Assembly (NCBI GenBank): GCA_010015655.1
Contig: ML976710.1
Location: 342,798 to 406,797, forward strand
DNA from: Bimuria novae-zelandiae CBS 107.79
Lineage: Eukaryota; Ascomycota; Dothideomycetes; Pleosporales; Didymosphaeriaceae
Direction: 5' to 3'
DNA: 64,000 nucleotides
Part shown: in pieces, positions 11,352-23,162 of the stretch
How positions within the stretch are numbered: position 1 is the stretch's first letter
Layout: each line of letters begins with the position of its first letter
Program-made: the position numbers and the translations under genes
The notes under the pieces: generated by a model
The model's input: only the letters and a program-made list of their open reading frames with translations
What the model was told of the DNA's origin: nothing
Database searches by the model: none

Positions 11352-13171
11352 ATGGCAGCAGCAATGGGAACATGCAACCCGCCTTTTTCTCTTCCGACCG
11401 AGTTTCGATTCGTCCATGAAAGACCTTCTGAGGCGAAGCCGGCCTCTCGACGCATACCCCCAAAAGGCATGCCGTATCACGGTGACAAACCCCTCGGTAT
11501 CACCGGCATCCCACGCTGCGATTCTTTTGAAGACAACCGCTTAGCGTGCCTGGGTAGGTAGTCCCTGAAGCCGGTGGAAATTGAACTTAGTCAGAGTAAC
11601 GTGCCCACAGATGTTGGTGCATCCGCCGGTGCAATTGGTGATAGTGGTGACCGCGCGGATGGACATGACCGGAGTGGACCCGCCGATCACGATGACAATT
11701 GGACGCTTTTTCGGGAGAGGGGCGTCAACTACGAGCAAAATGGGCATGCTAGAGATGTTCTCTCTATAACGAATGAGAGCCCACATGAGGGTTCTCCTAC
11801 CGAGCGTGGTAGCCAAGGCAAGTAATGGTATACTTGCCTGTGACGAGTCTAACACTGCGCAGAGATCACAACCGGCATTGGCGGCCATCAGGGACCCTTG
11901 ATGGCCGATAGCGGCGAGGAGAGAGACTGTCGTGTGCAAGGGCCTGACGCGAGCGCACAGAATACGATGGGCGATCTTGTAGTGATGTCGAATGAAAGCG
12001 AAGTTATTGACTTGACGGATCCAGGTAAGCATGACTCTAGCATGGGCCGAAACCGGAACGAAATTAACGTGGGTGCAACTGGTGCAGGCGACGAGAGTAC
12101 CGATGATGAACGTGAAGGGGAGGACAAGTGCTCTTCGCAAGGATCACGGAGCAGTAACCTTCAGCAAGATGCTCGCACCTCTACACAGCCTGCATCTGTT
12201 GAGAGCACTTCAGTCTCACCCTCAGTCAGCAGCATCCAGGCAGACAATACACTGCCTCGCGACGATCCACTGGTCATGATGGATACCAGTATTCCGTCTA
12301 GCGAGGAGCCACTTCTGGATTCTAGCATTCATGCAATCCAGAACTGTATGGTCGATGCTCAGCAGCTGCGAAACTTTGAGCAGGCGAGGGACGAAGGTAC
12401 GCAGTCAAGACAGCAAATGCATCTTCATGCCTAACAGGAAAAGGCCACTTTGAACCTAGTCTAAGCAGTTGGAGCAATGACGACATCAAGAGCGATGACG
12501 ATGAACATAACGATTGTAGCCACGACTAGAGCATGAGCGGCGAATTCTTCGATCGAAAACGGAGACGCGATGCTTCGAGCTGTGCCGCGGGCCGGAAGCG
12601 GCACTATCGCGCATCGAATGAAATATCAAAGGAGCAGTCGATAGATCTCGGACACGCTCCGACGCAACGAGAGCGCTCTACTTCCCTTCGCCCTACAGAA
12701 CCTCCTTCAGACGTACGATCCCGCACCGATGCTGCTGAGGTACATGACGTCGAACACCCTGGGCTTAACATGAGTGACAGTGTAGGATACGATGCCTACA
12801 CCTATTCTCCCAACATCAAAGAATTGCGAGCCTCGGACAAAACGGATCTCAACCACGAAAATGCAGATGACGATACCGAGTACGAGGTGAAGAGGATCCT
12901 AGCAGTCCGTCTTCATCGCGGGAGGACGCTGCAGTATACTGTCCGATGGCTTAGATACAAGGCCGATCCGGAATGGTACAACGCATCCAATTTCAAAAAC
13001 TGCCCTTGCAAACTCCGCGGGTTCCACAAGGCTAATCCTACGAAGCCAGGCCCTCCGGCAAGGCTAAGTCACTGGGAACAGTGTTGGGAAGAGGACAGAG
13101 ATGCAGATGATCATTCAGATGACGATAAGCCACAAAGGATCGCGCGTATAGGACGGAAAGCTGTAGAATAG
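11352..13171 (+). pseudogene. Chromodomain-like protein gene, four exons, one in-frame TAG
   Basis: A consistent model is 11352-11553, 11611-11808, 11863-12396 and 12444-13171, with introns of 57, 54 and 47 nt; all three have GT-AG ends and phases agree. It would encode 553 codons but TAG at 12527-12529 interrupts exon 4. Seen: a disordered acidic/Ser-rich N-terminal half (NESEVIDLTDPG), a DEGHFEPSLSSWSNDD-like stretch before the stop, a basic patch FFDRKRRRDAS after it, and a C-terminal chromodomain-like fold, EYEVKRILAVRLHRG then LQYTVRWLRYKADPEWYNAS, followed by FKNCPCKLRGFH. Chromodomains bind methylated histone tails; that role is inferred. The stop could come from a single CAG-to-TAG change, a typical RIP transition. 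Alternatively the two halves are separate genes. Confidence 0.6.
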
Positions 13172-13651
13172 ATCTTTCTAGAGTGCCTATATAGCTAGCT
13201 AGGACATTGCATGCGTCGAGTGTCTGCAGGTTGCTGCATCTCAGAGTGCGACCCCTAGGTTCGCTGCAATGGTCGTCCTTTCTTCTCTTGACCGGGGGAG
13301 ATGATCCACTCTGTCGACCTGAATGCTGCTCCGAGTACGCTTGGGTTGGCTCAAAAGACTTGGTCTGAGCATGAAGTACTTTAGATACATGAGGCAGTAC
13401 CGGGCCACAGGGAGTTGAGCGAGGGGTCCCGGTCGACCACATGTGTCTATTCACTCAATTGCTCAAATTAACAGACCGCTTTGCATTGATGTAACGTGCA
13501 TAAACCATCTTCTGATGATCAAGGGCTTGCCGTACGAGGCCAGGTCGGACTAGAACAGTGCGTTGCCGAGTGTCATGTATGGTCTTTAAAACAGCGATTT
13601 TGGTACATCTCGCTCCCACATACGTGGACGTAATCCGTGGATTCGTTATCG
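13172..13651. other. Intergenic region between converging genes
   Basis: Lies between the 3' ends of the chromodomain gene (plus) and the 411-aa gene (minus). No gene or terminator structure recognised. Confidence 0.5.
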
Positions 13652-14887
13652 TCAGTAAAATTGCTTGCCCTGGATATAGTCTCTCTCGACTAACGTTAGA
13701 TGATTAACCAAAATGTTGACCTTTCTTTCATGCACTATTATTTTCATTTCCTTGGCTATGTTATTCTGTGTCTGCCTTCTCATGCTTTCTTTTCGCTCTT
13801 GCGCCGTCTCCGCCTCGTCGGCCCCGAGATCTCGTCGGCTGTTTCTATGAGCGGCCAATGTAGTGCCAGACTCGTCGTACACCAAGTCATTGTCATTATA
13901 GAGATTCATAGCATCGCCAAATGACCTCACTTGGTAGGGCCGACCCTCAATGAAATGTCGGCTATACGTTCTCAATGCTTCGCCTTTGCTGTCCTTCTCT
14001 GGAGAAAATATCAAAGGTCTTATGGACAGATTATGATCCCATGGTGCTGGCGGCGGATCTTCGGCGTCAGCCCATGGTACAAAATCTGGTGGCTCTTCAT
14101 ATGGTTGGGGCTTCGCTGGGCCTGGCTTGATCAGAGGATTGGAGAAACCCGGGTTGAGGAGCCGTTTTGTTAGCGGATTGATTCTGAGCTTAGGATCGCA
14201 TTGGGGACATTTCCCAAGTTGTATTCGGTCCGAAGTGACCCTTCCCGCAAGGGTGCCCTCTGGATCGCTTTTTTCCTGCGCAAGTGCCCATTCTTCTGTT
14301 GGTTCCTTGATTAGTATATCGCAATGAAAACTCCTGCCATCTGCCTCTAAGCCGTTTCTCTTGGCATGGGGGCAGAGGAAGGCTCTAGGGTTAATATCGA
14401 TATACCAAGGCCAATGGTTCTTCCCTTCAGGCAGGGTCTCCCCATCTGAGCCTTTTGCAAGAAACTTCATACAGTCGCTGCCCGTGATGAAGCGGAGCTC
14501 ACATAGACATGTGCCGTATCTGCTGACTATCTTGTCAACATCATGGAAATCCTCTCGAGATGTTGCTGATTCGACGATTTTGTCCTTTTGGATCTTTGTC
14601 AATCCAGGTCGGGGAAACGGCACGAGAGATCCGAATCGAAATGAAGTGAGAAGACGGTTCCTCCCTTCGGCTGAGTGTCCATTTATAGCTTCTTCACTCG
14701 TCCTGAGCTTTTCCCAGTATTCATACCATGTCTCATCGAGCTTTTCTGGGTAAATGTCCCAGTATCCACCGACTCGTTTCTCATACGATCGACTACCAAG
14801 CGTGAGCTCCGTCTCATAAGATCTCGGTTGGAGGATCACTGACTGTAGCATGGACTCTGACGGCTTACAAAAGTTTAAAGTTTCCAT
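13652..14887 (-). CDS. Orphan protein, 411 aa, with a possible Cys/His metal site
   Basis: A long intact frame on the minus strand. The frame is open to 14950, but the farther start is a GTG; the first ATG is at 14887 (METLNFCKPSES). I recognise no family. Seen: aromatic-rich GGYWDIYPEKLDETWYEYW near residue 40; FLCPHAKRNGLEADGRSFHC followed about 45 residues later by GKCPQCDP, which together could bind a metal; a Pro-rich stretch (KPGPAKPQPYEEPPDFVPWA); and a charged C terminus. No signal peptide or membrane segment. Codon use and composition match the intact genes nearby, and no RIP damage is visible. A 5' exon upstream of 14887 is possible. Confidence 0.65.
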   Translation of the reverse strand: METLNFCKPSESMLQSVILQPRSYETELTLGSRSYEKRVGGYWDIYPEKLDETWYEYWEKLRTSEEAINGHSAEGRNRLLTSFRFGSLVPFPRPGLTKIQKDKIVESATSREDFHDVDKIVSRYGTCLCELRFITGSDCMKFLAKGSDGETLPEGKNHWPWYIDINPRAFLCPHAKRNGLEADGRSFHCDILIKEPTEEWALAQEKSDPEGTLAGRVTSDRIQLGKCPQCDPKLRINPLTKRLLNPGFSNPLIKPGPAKPQPYEEPPDFVPWADAEDPPPAPWDHNLSIRPLIFSPEKDSKGEALRTYSRHFIEGRPYQVRSFGDAMNLYNDNDLVYDESGTTLAAHRNSRRDLGADEAETAQERKESMRRQTQNNIAKEMKIIVHERKVNILVNHLTLVERDYIQGKQFY

Positions 14888-14950
14888 GTGGAGAAGATGA
14901 CATGCGTCGTTGTTGAGATTTTTGTTGCGTAGGGGCCTTGCAGCGGCCAC

Positions 14951-15781
14951 AGCAATACTTCTAAAGAACCTTTTGACCCCGAGGAAAGAGCAACCTTGCT
15001 ACATGTGCACGTCGATTACTCTTGTACCATGCGCAACGAACACGAGAGGCCGTTAGCGATAATCCCTAAAAGTGCTTGTGTACAATCATAGCTTACGCTT
15101 TGATGCACAGTTCCTCCTCGTTACAAATTTCGGCTCCGTAGACAACAGCCACGTGTAACCTACCGTTTTTGGGACTTCGATTCGATTTCCTCCATCAGGC
15201 TAGTTTGTGTCGGGACCGAAAACATCAGTACCCTCAGATCAGTAAGGAAACGAACTGTCAGCGCAGTTCTAGTTTCGGGCTACGCCCCGTTGCGTTTGAT
15301 GTCTAGCGCGCGGCAGCTCAAGCATGTTCTAGAGAAATAGCCTCGGCGCGGGTAGAGGTTTTCCTGGCGGCTCTTTTGGTCTATCGAGTCGTAGGATCGG
15401 GAGCTTAGCAGACTGCCGCAGTGGCTGACGCTGCATTTACGACTGCTGAAACGACATTGAAGAGTTTTGGATATACAGGGGAGAGAGCATCGTAAGTGAT
15501 GGATGGAGCACTCTCGGCCGTGCGGAGACCTTTGGTGAAACGAAGACTCAAGCCAGGAAGCTCCTGCAGTGGCGACTATCATCAACGCCGCCAATTAGCC
15601 CATCGATAACGAGCATTGAACAATGGACGGAAGAAACCTTCCGCTGTATTCACACGAAAGCCACCATGCATCAGCACCCTACGGAAAACAAGGCAGAGTC
15701 GGAAGGTGAGCATCCGCTCTACCGTCCAAAGTAGGAGCAGGCAAAGGAATAAGGAAAAAACGTTCAAAAGTAAAGATGCTC
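14951..15781. other. Intergenic region, no gene seen
   Basis: Short frames on both strands only, none with a recognisable domain or good start context. Probably the upstream region of the 411-aa gene and the downstream region of the transcription factor. Confidence 0.45.
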
Positions 15782-17057
15782 TCAGTCAACGTCCCACTCC
15801 AACTTGAGCGCATTGACAATCCATTCAGTCGGCCAATGCTGGGTACGTTCGAGTGTGACTAGTATCTCCAGAACTTCGCTCCTCTCTTCTTGGTCGGAAA
15901 GAAGAGGTCCCCAGATGAAGATGGTAGGACAGAAGCTGATGAGACAGGTAATGCATTCAGGCAAGCTCTTGCAGGAGCCACATATAGCGCGCGCATGCTC
16001 TAAAACCCGATTCTGGCGCGTATTAGTATTTACAGACATATACCAGATAGCTGACCATACGTCGATGTCCGATAGCTTGTGTCCTACAAAGCGTACCGCG
16101 GATTTTAGATCAGGCTTATAGGTGAGCAGGAGGATACAGCAAACGTGATAATAACCAAGGGCTACGACTAGTGACAGTCAAAATTGTTCTTGAACCATTT
16201 CAAAGACACGTACCATGCCAGTCAGCAGTAAAATAGATCTCTGGAAATTTGCTGTTTACGTTTGGACCGCTCCAGATAGGCTCGAAGCTATGCGGGCGAT
16301 TCAGTTTCCAGCTTTCGATATCGTCCCAAAGGCCCTGCCATTGTTGCATCCTCAAAGTAGGATCTTCGGTGGGGTTTCTGTCAAAGCAGAAATGGGCAAT
16401 CCGGGCGCAATTCCACGTCATCTCATTCGTCCACGCAGTCTCCAGCCTCAGCTGGGATAGAGGATGGTGTTTCGTCATGGCGGATGCCATGGGATGCAAC
16501 CGTAATGAGAAATCAATGTTAGGAGGTTGCTGAGTGATTGTCGCATTATATAAGCACTGGCGGACGTGAACCCAAAAAGCTGCTTCGCGTAGAGTAGGGG
16601 CTGACGGATCAACCGTCGTCGTTTGCGACGAACGTAGAATAGCTGATACTTCAGCCAAGCGTTGTTTTTGATCGACACCCAAGCTAGATGGTACATTCAG
16701 TTGTTCGAAGAAACATAGAATGACGACGGCACAAAGCAGGTCATCATCGTGTAAAGCTGTGTTTAGATTGAGTCTTTCAATAATAAGTGCGGGGCAGGCT
16801 TGATAGGCTTCCTCTGCTATGTCATCATCTCGCAAATGGTGCGCGGCGAAGCATACCACAGCATGAAGCAATATTGTACAGCGGCTGACTTGATGTGGCA
16901 CACGCAAAGTGAATTGACGTGCTGGGTCCGTTGCATCTAACCATCGTCCTAGATCTTGGAACTGTAAGTATAGAACATTAACTCGTCGGAACGTGGGTAG
17001 GACTTAAGTCTTACGTTCAGCGTAGTGATGTACAAGCTGTGCTGCGCGACGGTCCAT
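15782..17057 (-). CDS. Fungal transcription-factor regulatory-domain protein (Fungal_trans_2-like), no DNA-binding domain seen
   Basis: Minus-strand exons: 17057-17015, 16961-16214 and 16167-15782, with GT-AG introns at 16962-17014 and 16168-16213. The last junction joins ADWH to VALGYYHVCCILLLTYKPD exactly in phase. Typical family words: DPARQFTLRVPHQVSRC, LREAAFWVHVRQCLYNATI, NIDFSLRLHPMASAMT, MTWNCARIAHFCF, PEIYFTADWH, IWYMSVNTNTRQNRVLEHAR, ending WIVNALKLEWDVD. These match the middle-homology region of ARCA-like Zn2Cys6 regulators. The first small exon (MDRRAAQLVHHYAE) is out of phase by one base with the next exon, so either the 5' splice is different or a base has been lost. No Zn2Cys6 exon is visible before the transposon nest starts about 600 bp upstream. 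Confidence 0.7.
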
Positions 17058-17653
17058 TGGCACGTGTTCCCCTGCTTGCGATTAGTGACCGCGACCAAGA
17101 TAACATTGATAGCTAGTGTCGCAATACAGTCTTCGGTTGGAGCAAGAGAAGAGGTGGATCAAAAGAACAGGGGTTCCATGGAGTAAATTTACAGGTATCC
17201 CACGACGCGCTAAGCAGGGGTTGGACCGGATCAATCTCGGCACGATTTCTCCGCTTAACAGGACCCGATCAAGAGCCCCCACAGTGCTAGAGACTTTTGC
17301 TGCCATCTCGAATGGACACCTAAGTCCTTGCCGATGTCGCGGCTCTCAGTCATATCGACGGCAAGTGACCGGATTGGGCGGAGACAAGCGTCGCGTTCGG
17401 AGCAGGCGTACCTATAGAATTCTGAATGCCCACAACGCGCTTCCCTCAGCTGCGGCTTGATCGGAACAACCTCGGCACAACAAGCCGGTTTCGATAGTCC
17501 ACGTCGAGAATGCCCCAAGGACTACTGGGAGCTTTTGATATTTTTGAACCTGATGTTGGCACTTCGCGTCTCCATGTATGGCAATTAAGCGTCTCAATTT
17601 CGAGTAGCATCTTCTCAAAAAGTGCAACCGTATCTGCAGGATCTGTAATGGTA
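17058..17653. other. Host sequence left of the transposon nest; coding-looking fragment on minus strand
   Basis: Minus-strand translation of about 17640-17450 gives a coding-looking stretch (DPADTVALFEKMLLEIETLN, then CHTWRREVPTSGSKISKAPS) preceded by TTACAG, a plausible splice acceptor. I do not recognise it. It could be an exon of a gene whose other part lies right of the nest at about 36210. Confidence 0.3.
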
Positions 17654-17684
17654 CCCTGCCGAGACAGTCAGTGCGCCGCGACAC
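17654..17684. repeat. Left arm of a 31-bp inverted pair bounding the transposon nest
   Basis: Begins CCCTGCCGAGACAGTC and ends GCCGCGACAC; its exact reverse complement lies at 36178-36208. Each arm is flanked by TA on both sides (17652-17653 and 17685-17686; 36176-36177 and 36209-36210). It may be the remains of an element's TIRs or a palindromic target. Confidence 0.9.
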
Positions 17685-17686
17685 TA

Positions 17687-19747
17687 ACGCGCCACCCCAA
17701 CACCAGCACCGCAGCCAGCAACATGAGGCTGTAGAGTTTTACACAAAAGCTTTTATCGCGAAATTTTCTAGAGTTAAGATTTTATAGAGCTATAAAAGAT
17801 TACTAGCTAGTTAAATTATAAATATCTACTTAGTGTTTTAATTATTCGGCCACTACGCGATGCTAGCGCTAATAGCGTAGATATTATTACATTAACGCGT
17901 ATAGATGCCGGCGTAGGCTTCTTCCTCTTTATAATTATATAAGTAGCTTTTAAAGCATTCTAGCTTCCCTTTTTAGCAATTTTAAGACGTTTTTAAAGTT
18001 GTTATTAAGCCTTGCGAGCCTATTAATAAAGGCATTACTTAGTAGCCTAATTAGCTTTCTCCTTAGCGCGCGTATTTCTAGCTACTACACGCGTAACACG
18101 CTTTTCCTATAGTAGACAAGCTTTAAGCTACCTATTTGCTATCTAGATCTCTCTCTACTCACTTTTCTAGAGTTATAGTTGTTACTTTTTAGCCTTTTAT
18201 TAGCTAAGAGAATCGCGCGCCCTCTGTACGCGGGCAGGTAACTAGAAAATAGATCCTCTATGCCACTTATCTAGCTACTTAAAAGGTAGAGTCCTGCCCT
18301 TTATTTAACGCCGTTTCTGGTTTGTGAGGGCTTCTTGTAGCCCCTAATTCTTATGCTCTAGGAGCTACTTCTATATAGAGATTAAGTGTATAGTGCGACT
18401 TAGCTTCTTAGCCTTATTACCTCCCCTTATATTAATAATAACTTTTAAAAGCTAATTGATTTTGCGCTAATTAGACGCGCTAAGTACTAAAGTAGAACTT
18501 TTATATAATCTCTATTCTAAAGACTTATCTCTATTAAATTAACTAAGGATTAGTGTAGGATCTAGCGGCGAGATACCTATACACTTAAAAGCTTTAGTAA
18601 TTAATTACAGCGTAACTAACGTTATCTAGGCCCTCTAAAATAGTGTAAAGAAGTCTCTTTTAGCGATTATTAATAGCCCCTAACTCTTATACAGGTATAC
18701 GGAGAGCTCGTCGGAGTAGGTAATAGAAAGAGACTTAAACACATAAACGTCTAGAGGCTATAGCGTATAAGTAGCGTAAGGGGGAAATATCGCAAGGAGG
18801 ATCTTTTTCTAATTATAGTAGTTAATAAAATCTATAATAACGTAAGATCTATGCCTATTAAGGACTAAGAGTCGCTACTACTATTAAGCCTTCTCCTTAG
18901 TATAGCAATCAAACACCTGTTTTAGCTATTAAAGCCCTATCTCGTTATTTGACTATCTAGAGGTTAATAAGGTAATAAAGACTTTATAAGAATTAACGTT
19001 AATTTCCTTAACCTAGCTTGATTGTAGAGTCTCAGCGTTAGATCGATAGATTAGTGATAGATTAATAGTAGATCCATCGGCGCATATACATGCGATAAGC
19101 GAGATCCACTCACGACTGCCATCCTAGATAGATTGCCTCACTTGGCGACTCTTATATATAGGCCTGTCGAAGATCCTTTTTGACCTGCCGGTGATGCCGA
19201 GTAGGAAGCCTTTTTCGTCCATATTATAGGTATGCTAAGGCTCTATGCTATACTTTATAATTTTTTTATATAGAAGCTTAAAGTAGAGCCTATATCTTGC
19301 GCCTAAATTAGCGTTATGGCAATTACTATCTAGCCTAGTCGTCTATCGCGAGATTAGGGAGTTAGGGTGGCGCCTAATAAAGTAATTAACCTATCGCATA
19401 GAGATATCCTTTTTAGTAATAATTAATATAAAGTTTTAGATTATCTAACGCGTAGGGGGTAGACCTTTCTAAGTAAGACGCTGTATATACTATAAGAGCT
19501 TAGATTCTTATTATTAGTTAAGATTTTAGCAAGTCTATAGTAGCTATATACGCGCCTGCATAGCGCGTCTATGCCGGCGCGTTAATGTTAACCGCACAAC
19601 ACTAAATTCTTCTATAATTTTTCTATATAAAAAAGTTTCTCGAGGTTCTCGTGAGTCGATAGCGATAATTGCAGCCTCAATCGGATCCATATTAGTGGAG
19701 ATGCGGCGCGTCAAAGTTGAGGTGCTACATTTGTTGGGGTGGCGCGT
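17687..19747 (-). mobile_element. Pogo/Fot1 element C, RIP-inactivated, about 2.06 kb
   Basis: Bounded by a 16-bp TIR (ACGCGCCACCCCAACA at the left, its reverse complement at the right) with TA on each side. The transposase is on the minus strand, N terminus at the right end: about 19700-19590 reads MDPIEAAIIAIDSREPRETF then LYRKIIEEFSV, a psq/CENP-B-type helix-turn-helix. The body is AT-rich with stops throughout. Transposition by a DDE transposase at TA targets is known for the family; this copy cannot encode one. Confidence 0.85.
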
Positions 19748-19749
19748 TA

Positions 19750-21861
19750 ACGTGTCCGTGCACTCAACGCCCGGATTCAGTCAACGCCCCGCTAAACACC
19801 ATAACACCTTAATTAAAATAACGCTGTATATCTAACATAATTACTATTATTATACTATTTTATAGTAGAGTGCTGCATTAATGCTTACGACTAACCTACA
19901 CTATTTATATTTATATAGAAGCTTAACGTTGCGGCCGCGCCGCGTAGTTTTAGTTAGAGCTGCTAATGCGGCACCTAAGGCGTCTATAGTAAGTACAGCG
20001 TTAACCACACGTTTCTGACGCTTATTACTTTATATAGATAGCTAAGAGGCCTTTCTCTTACCCTTTTAGGCAGATTGTAGAGCTTTTACTGCGTCACGAG
20101 CCTCCTTTTCGCGAGCACGCTCTGCTGCCTTCTCAGCCTTCTCCTTCTCTCTGGCTATCTTGGCTGCCTCCCGCGCCACACGCTTCTCCTCTATAATCTT
20201 CTTCTTGCACAACTTAGCTGCCTTCCTTAACTTAGCTATCTTAGCTTTTTAAAGTCTCCGCTCCTTCTCCTCTTGCTCCTATATAGACTAACGTATACGT
20301 GCCTCCCTAACCTTTCTTAGTAACTAAAAAACTACACCTCTATAATATTCTTAATATTATTAAAGGTTAAGAGGCTTGCCCTTCTTCTTATATCTTTTCT
20401 TAACTAATAGCGCCTCCTTTAGCCCGTTAATTTCATGGCGAAGGAGCTTATTTTAAACAGAGATATAGTAGAGTAAGCGACTAAGCTTTTGCGCGTCCTT
20501 ACTACTCTAGTCCTTTATTGCAGATTGCATAAGGCGATCTAGTTTACGCCAGTCAGATCCGCTAAGTGCTAACGTAGAGCTCTCTCGCAATACCTGCTCA
20601 TCTAGGGTAGTGTTAGTGAACCTTTTAAGTATAACCTCTAGATTAAATAGTAATATACTAGTTACTTTAAAAGACTTGAGTATTGTCTCCTCCTTAAAGG
20701 AGCTTATCTACGCTTTCTAGAAAAGGGGGAAGAAGTCGCCTTTCTTAATTAAGAGTAGGCCTTAGCTCTTTTAGAGGTAGGTTATAAGCTTAGCTAAGTA
20801 GGCTAATAAGAGAGGCCTAAAGAGCACTATATTAAGCGGCTAAAGGGTGTAGATTAAACAAGGGGGTAAGATAGCTAGGAGAATCCTATTCTAATTATAA
20901 TAGTTAATAAAATCTATAGTAACATGGGATCTATGGCTATTAAGGATAAGTAGCCAATAGGATCGTCGAGCTTTTGCCTTTATATAGCGATCAAACACCT
21001 GCTTAAGCCAGGCAAGGCCAATATTATTATTTGTCCAGCCTAATAGTAATAAGGTGATGTGCACGCCATGCTTTCCTGCCTTAATATCCTTAACCTAGCT
21101 TAATTATATAGCCTTGTTAGTAGCCTAATAGATAAGGCTTGGCGGCAAGGCTGCTCCATCCGCGCATACACATGCTAGGATGGTAATCCATTCACGAGAC
21201 CCATCTTAGAGAGATGCTCTAACCTCCTTCTTCTCCCACATCCGTCTGCTGAACACCCGTTTTAATCTACCAACAATACCAATCAAGCAGCCCTTTTCAT
21301 CCATATTATACGTGTAACGAGGCTTAATATCGTATTCTTTTATTTTATTACGTAGGAAGTTAAAATATAGGCTATATTTATCCCCTAAGTTAGTATTATA
21401 GCGATTACTATCTATACTAGCTGCCTATCAAGAAATTAGATAGATGCTATGTTAGTTAATAAAGCGCGTGACCTAGCTCTCGCTCACTAGCTCCTTAGCT
21501 ATTATTAACGCGAAATTTCGTATTATTTCTCTTATAGGTGGCAAGTGACGCGCGGTGAGCCCTTCTATATAGGTAATAAGCTCCTGCTCTTGCTAGGGAC
21601 TAAGTTTCTATTAGTTAAACCCTATAATAGTACGTAACGTTTAAATTACTTAGTGCCTTTGTAATAGCGTATTTTAATTAACGCTATGCCTGCTAGCTAC
21701 TTTAGTATAAGAAAATAATTCTCTAGGCCTTAGCAATTCTATTTCTTTAATTACAGTCGTAATTAAGCTTATGTTAGTGGCGTTATGGCACGTTGAAAGT
21801 TGGGGTGGTTTGTGTTCCGCGGGGCGTTGACTGAATCCGGGCGTTAAGTGCACGGACACGT
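19750..21861 (-). mobile_element. Pogo/Fot1 element A, RIP-inactivated, about 2.11 kb
   Basis: Inverted ends of about 43 bp with one mismatch: 19750-19792 (starts ACGTGTCCGTGCAC) and 21819-21861. TA flanks at 19748-19749 and 21862-21863. The minus-strand N-terminal remnant near 21780-21675 reads IKEIELLRPRELFSYTKVAS, the pogo helix-turn-helix. A Lys/Glu/Ala-rich C-terminal tail is at about 20070-20300, less mutated than the rest. The DDE core is shredded by stops. Confidence 0.88.
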
Positions 21862-23162
21862 TACCGTGCCCGTGCACCCAACGCGCGCCGTCAGCCAACG
21901 CGCGGAATTGGCCCTAGTTATCACTAGCAAACTTAGGGCTATAGAGTTACGTACAATAGTTGTTATTACTAGATTTTCTAGTAGAGTGATCTATAGGCCT
22001 ATGCGATAGAATTTGCTACTAAAATTTATATAGTTAAAATATTTTATAGTTATAGCTATTTACTATAGGTGCAGGTGCTAAGCACGGCTTATAAGTAATA
22101 CTACTACTTTATATAGCTATAGAACTACGTTTCTACCTCTTTTTAACCCCTTATTACTATAAGGCCTTACGCTTACGTTTTTATATAGTTTAAGATTTAT
22201 TTTAAAAGTCGCGCTACTATTTCTTACGTACTCTCTTAGCTTTACGCGTATTAATAGCTTAGCGCTCTTTTACACGCTTTTTTTTTTACTTTTCCTTCTT
22301 CCTTACTACTATCTAGCGCTTCTCTTTTATAATTTACTTCTTATACGCTATAGTAGTAGCCTTTAACTTTTTTACCTCTTCTTTTTAGAACTCCTCCTCC
22401 TCTACCTTACGCTTTACTAACCTTATCCGTGTGCGCGCTTCTCGAAAGGAGCGAGGAGTCTACATCATGTACGGTCCCTAGTACTTATAGTATTATAGCA
22501 AAGCTAGAGGCTTGCCTTGCTTTTCTCGCTTCCTCTTAGTAGTAAGAGCGTTTATTAGACCTTCATTTTCGCTCCTTATAAGGGTGTTTTAGATAGCTAT
22601 ATAGTAGAGCGATTACTAAATAATTAATATATCTTTCTCTATTACACCCCTTAACGTACGCCTTGCTACTTGATCTAAAACCCTTTACTATTCTCCTTTA
22701 TAAATAGTAGCGTTAGAGTTACTATCTTCTGTAGTCTCGGAGTCGCTGTTTACAAACTTATTTAGTATAACGTTAGGGTTAAATGGGCTCACGCCCACTG
22801 CCTTAAAGGAGCTAAGTATATTTAATTTAGTAAAGCTAGCCACCTAGGCATCCTAAAATAGCGAGAAAAAGTCAGACTTCTTTACTAGTACTAGGCCTTT
22901 ATGCTTAAAGAGGCGCTCTCCTAGCTTCTTTAAGTATACTATACTAAGAGGCTTAAATATTACTATATTAAGTGGCTGAAGCGTGTGCGTGCTGTAAGGT
23001 AGATAAATACCTATAAGAATCTTATACTAGTAGTAATACTCTAAAAACTCTTTAGTTAAGTAACTCCTATAGCTATCTACGAGCAATAGGCGGTACTTTC
23101 TTTAAGCTTTAGATATAGTAAAGCGCTGGAACACCTGTTATAGCTAAGTAAGGCCTAGGCCG

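Noticed and set aside
11541..12140. Minus-strand 199-aa frame
   Set aside because: It overlaps the phased exons of the chromodomain gene, and its hydrophobic, His-rich composition looks like a reverse-strand shadow.
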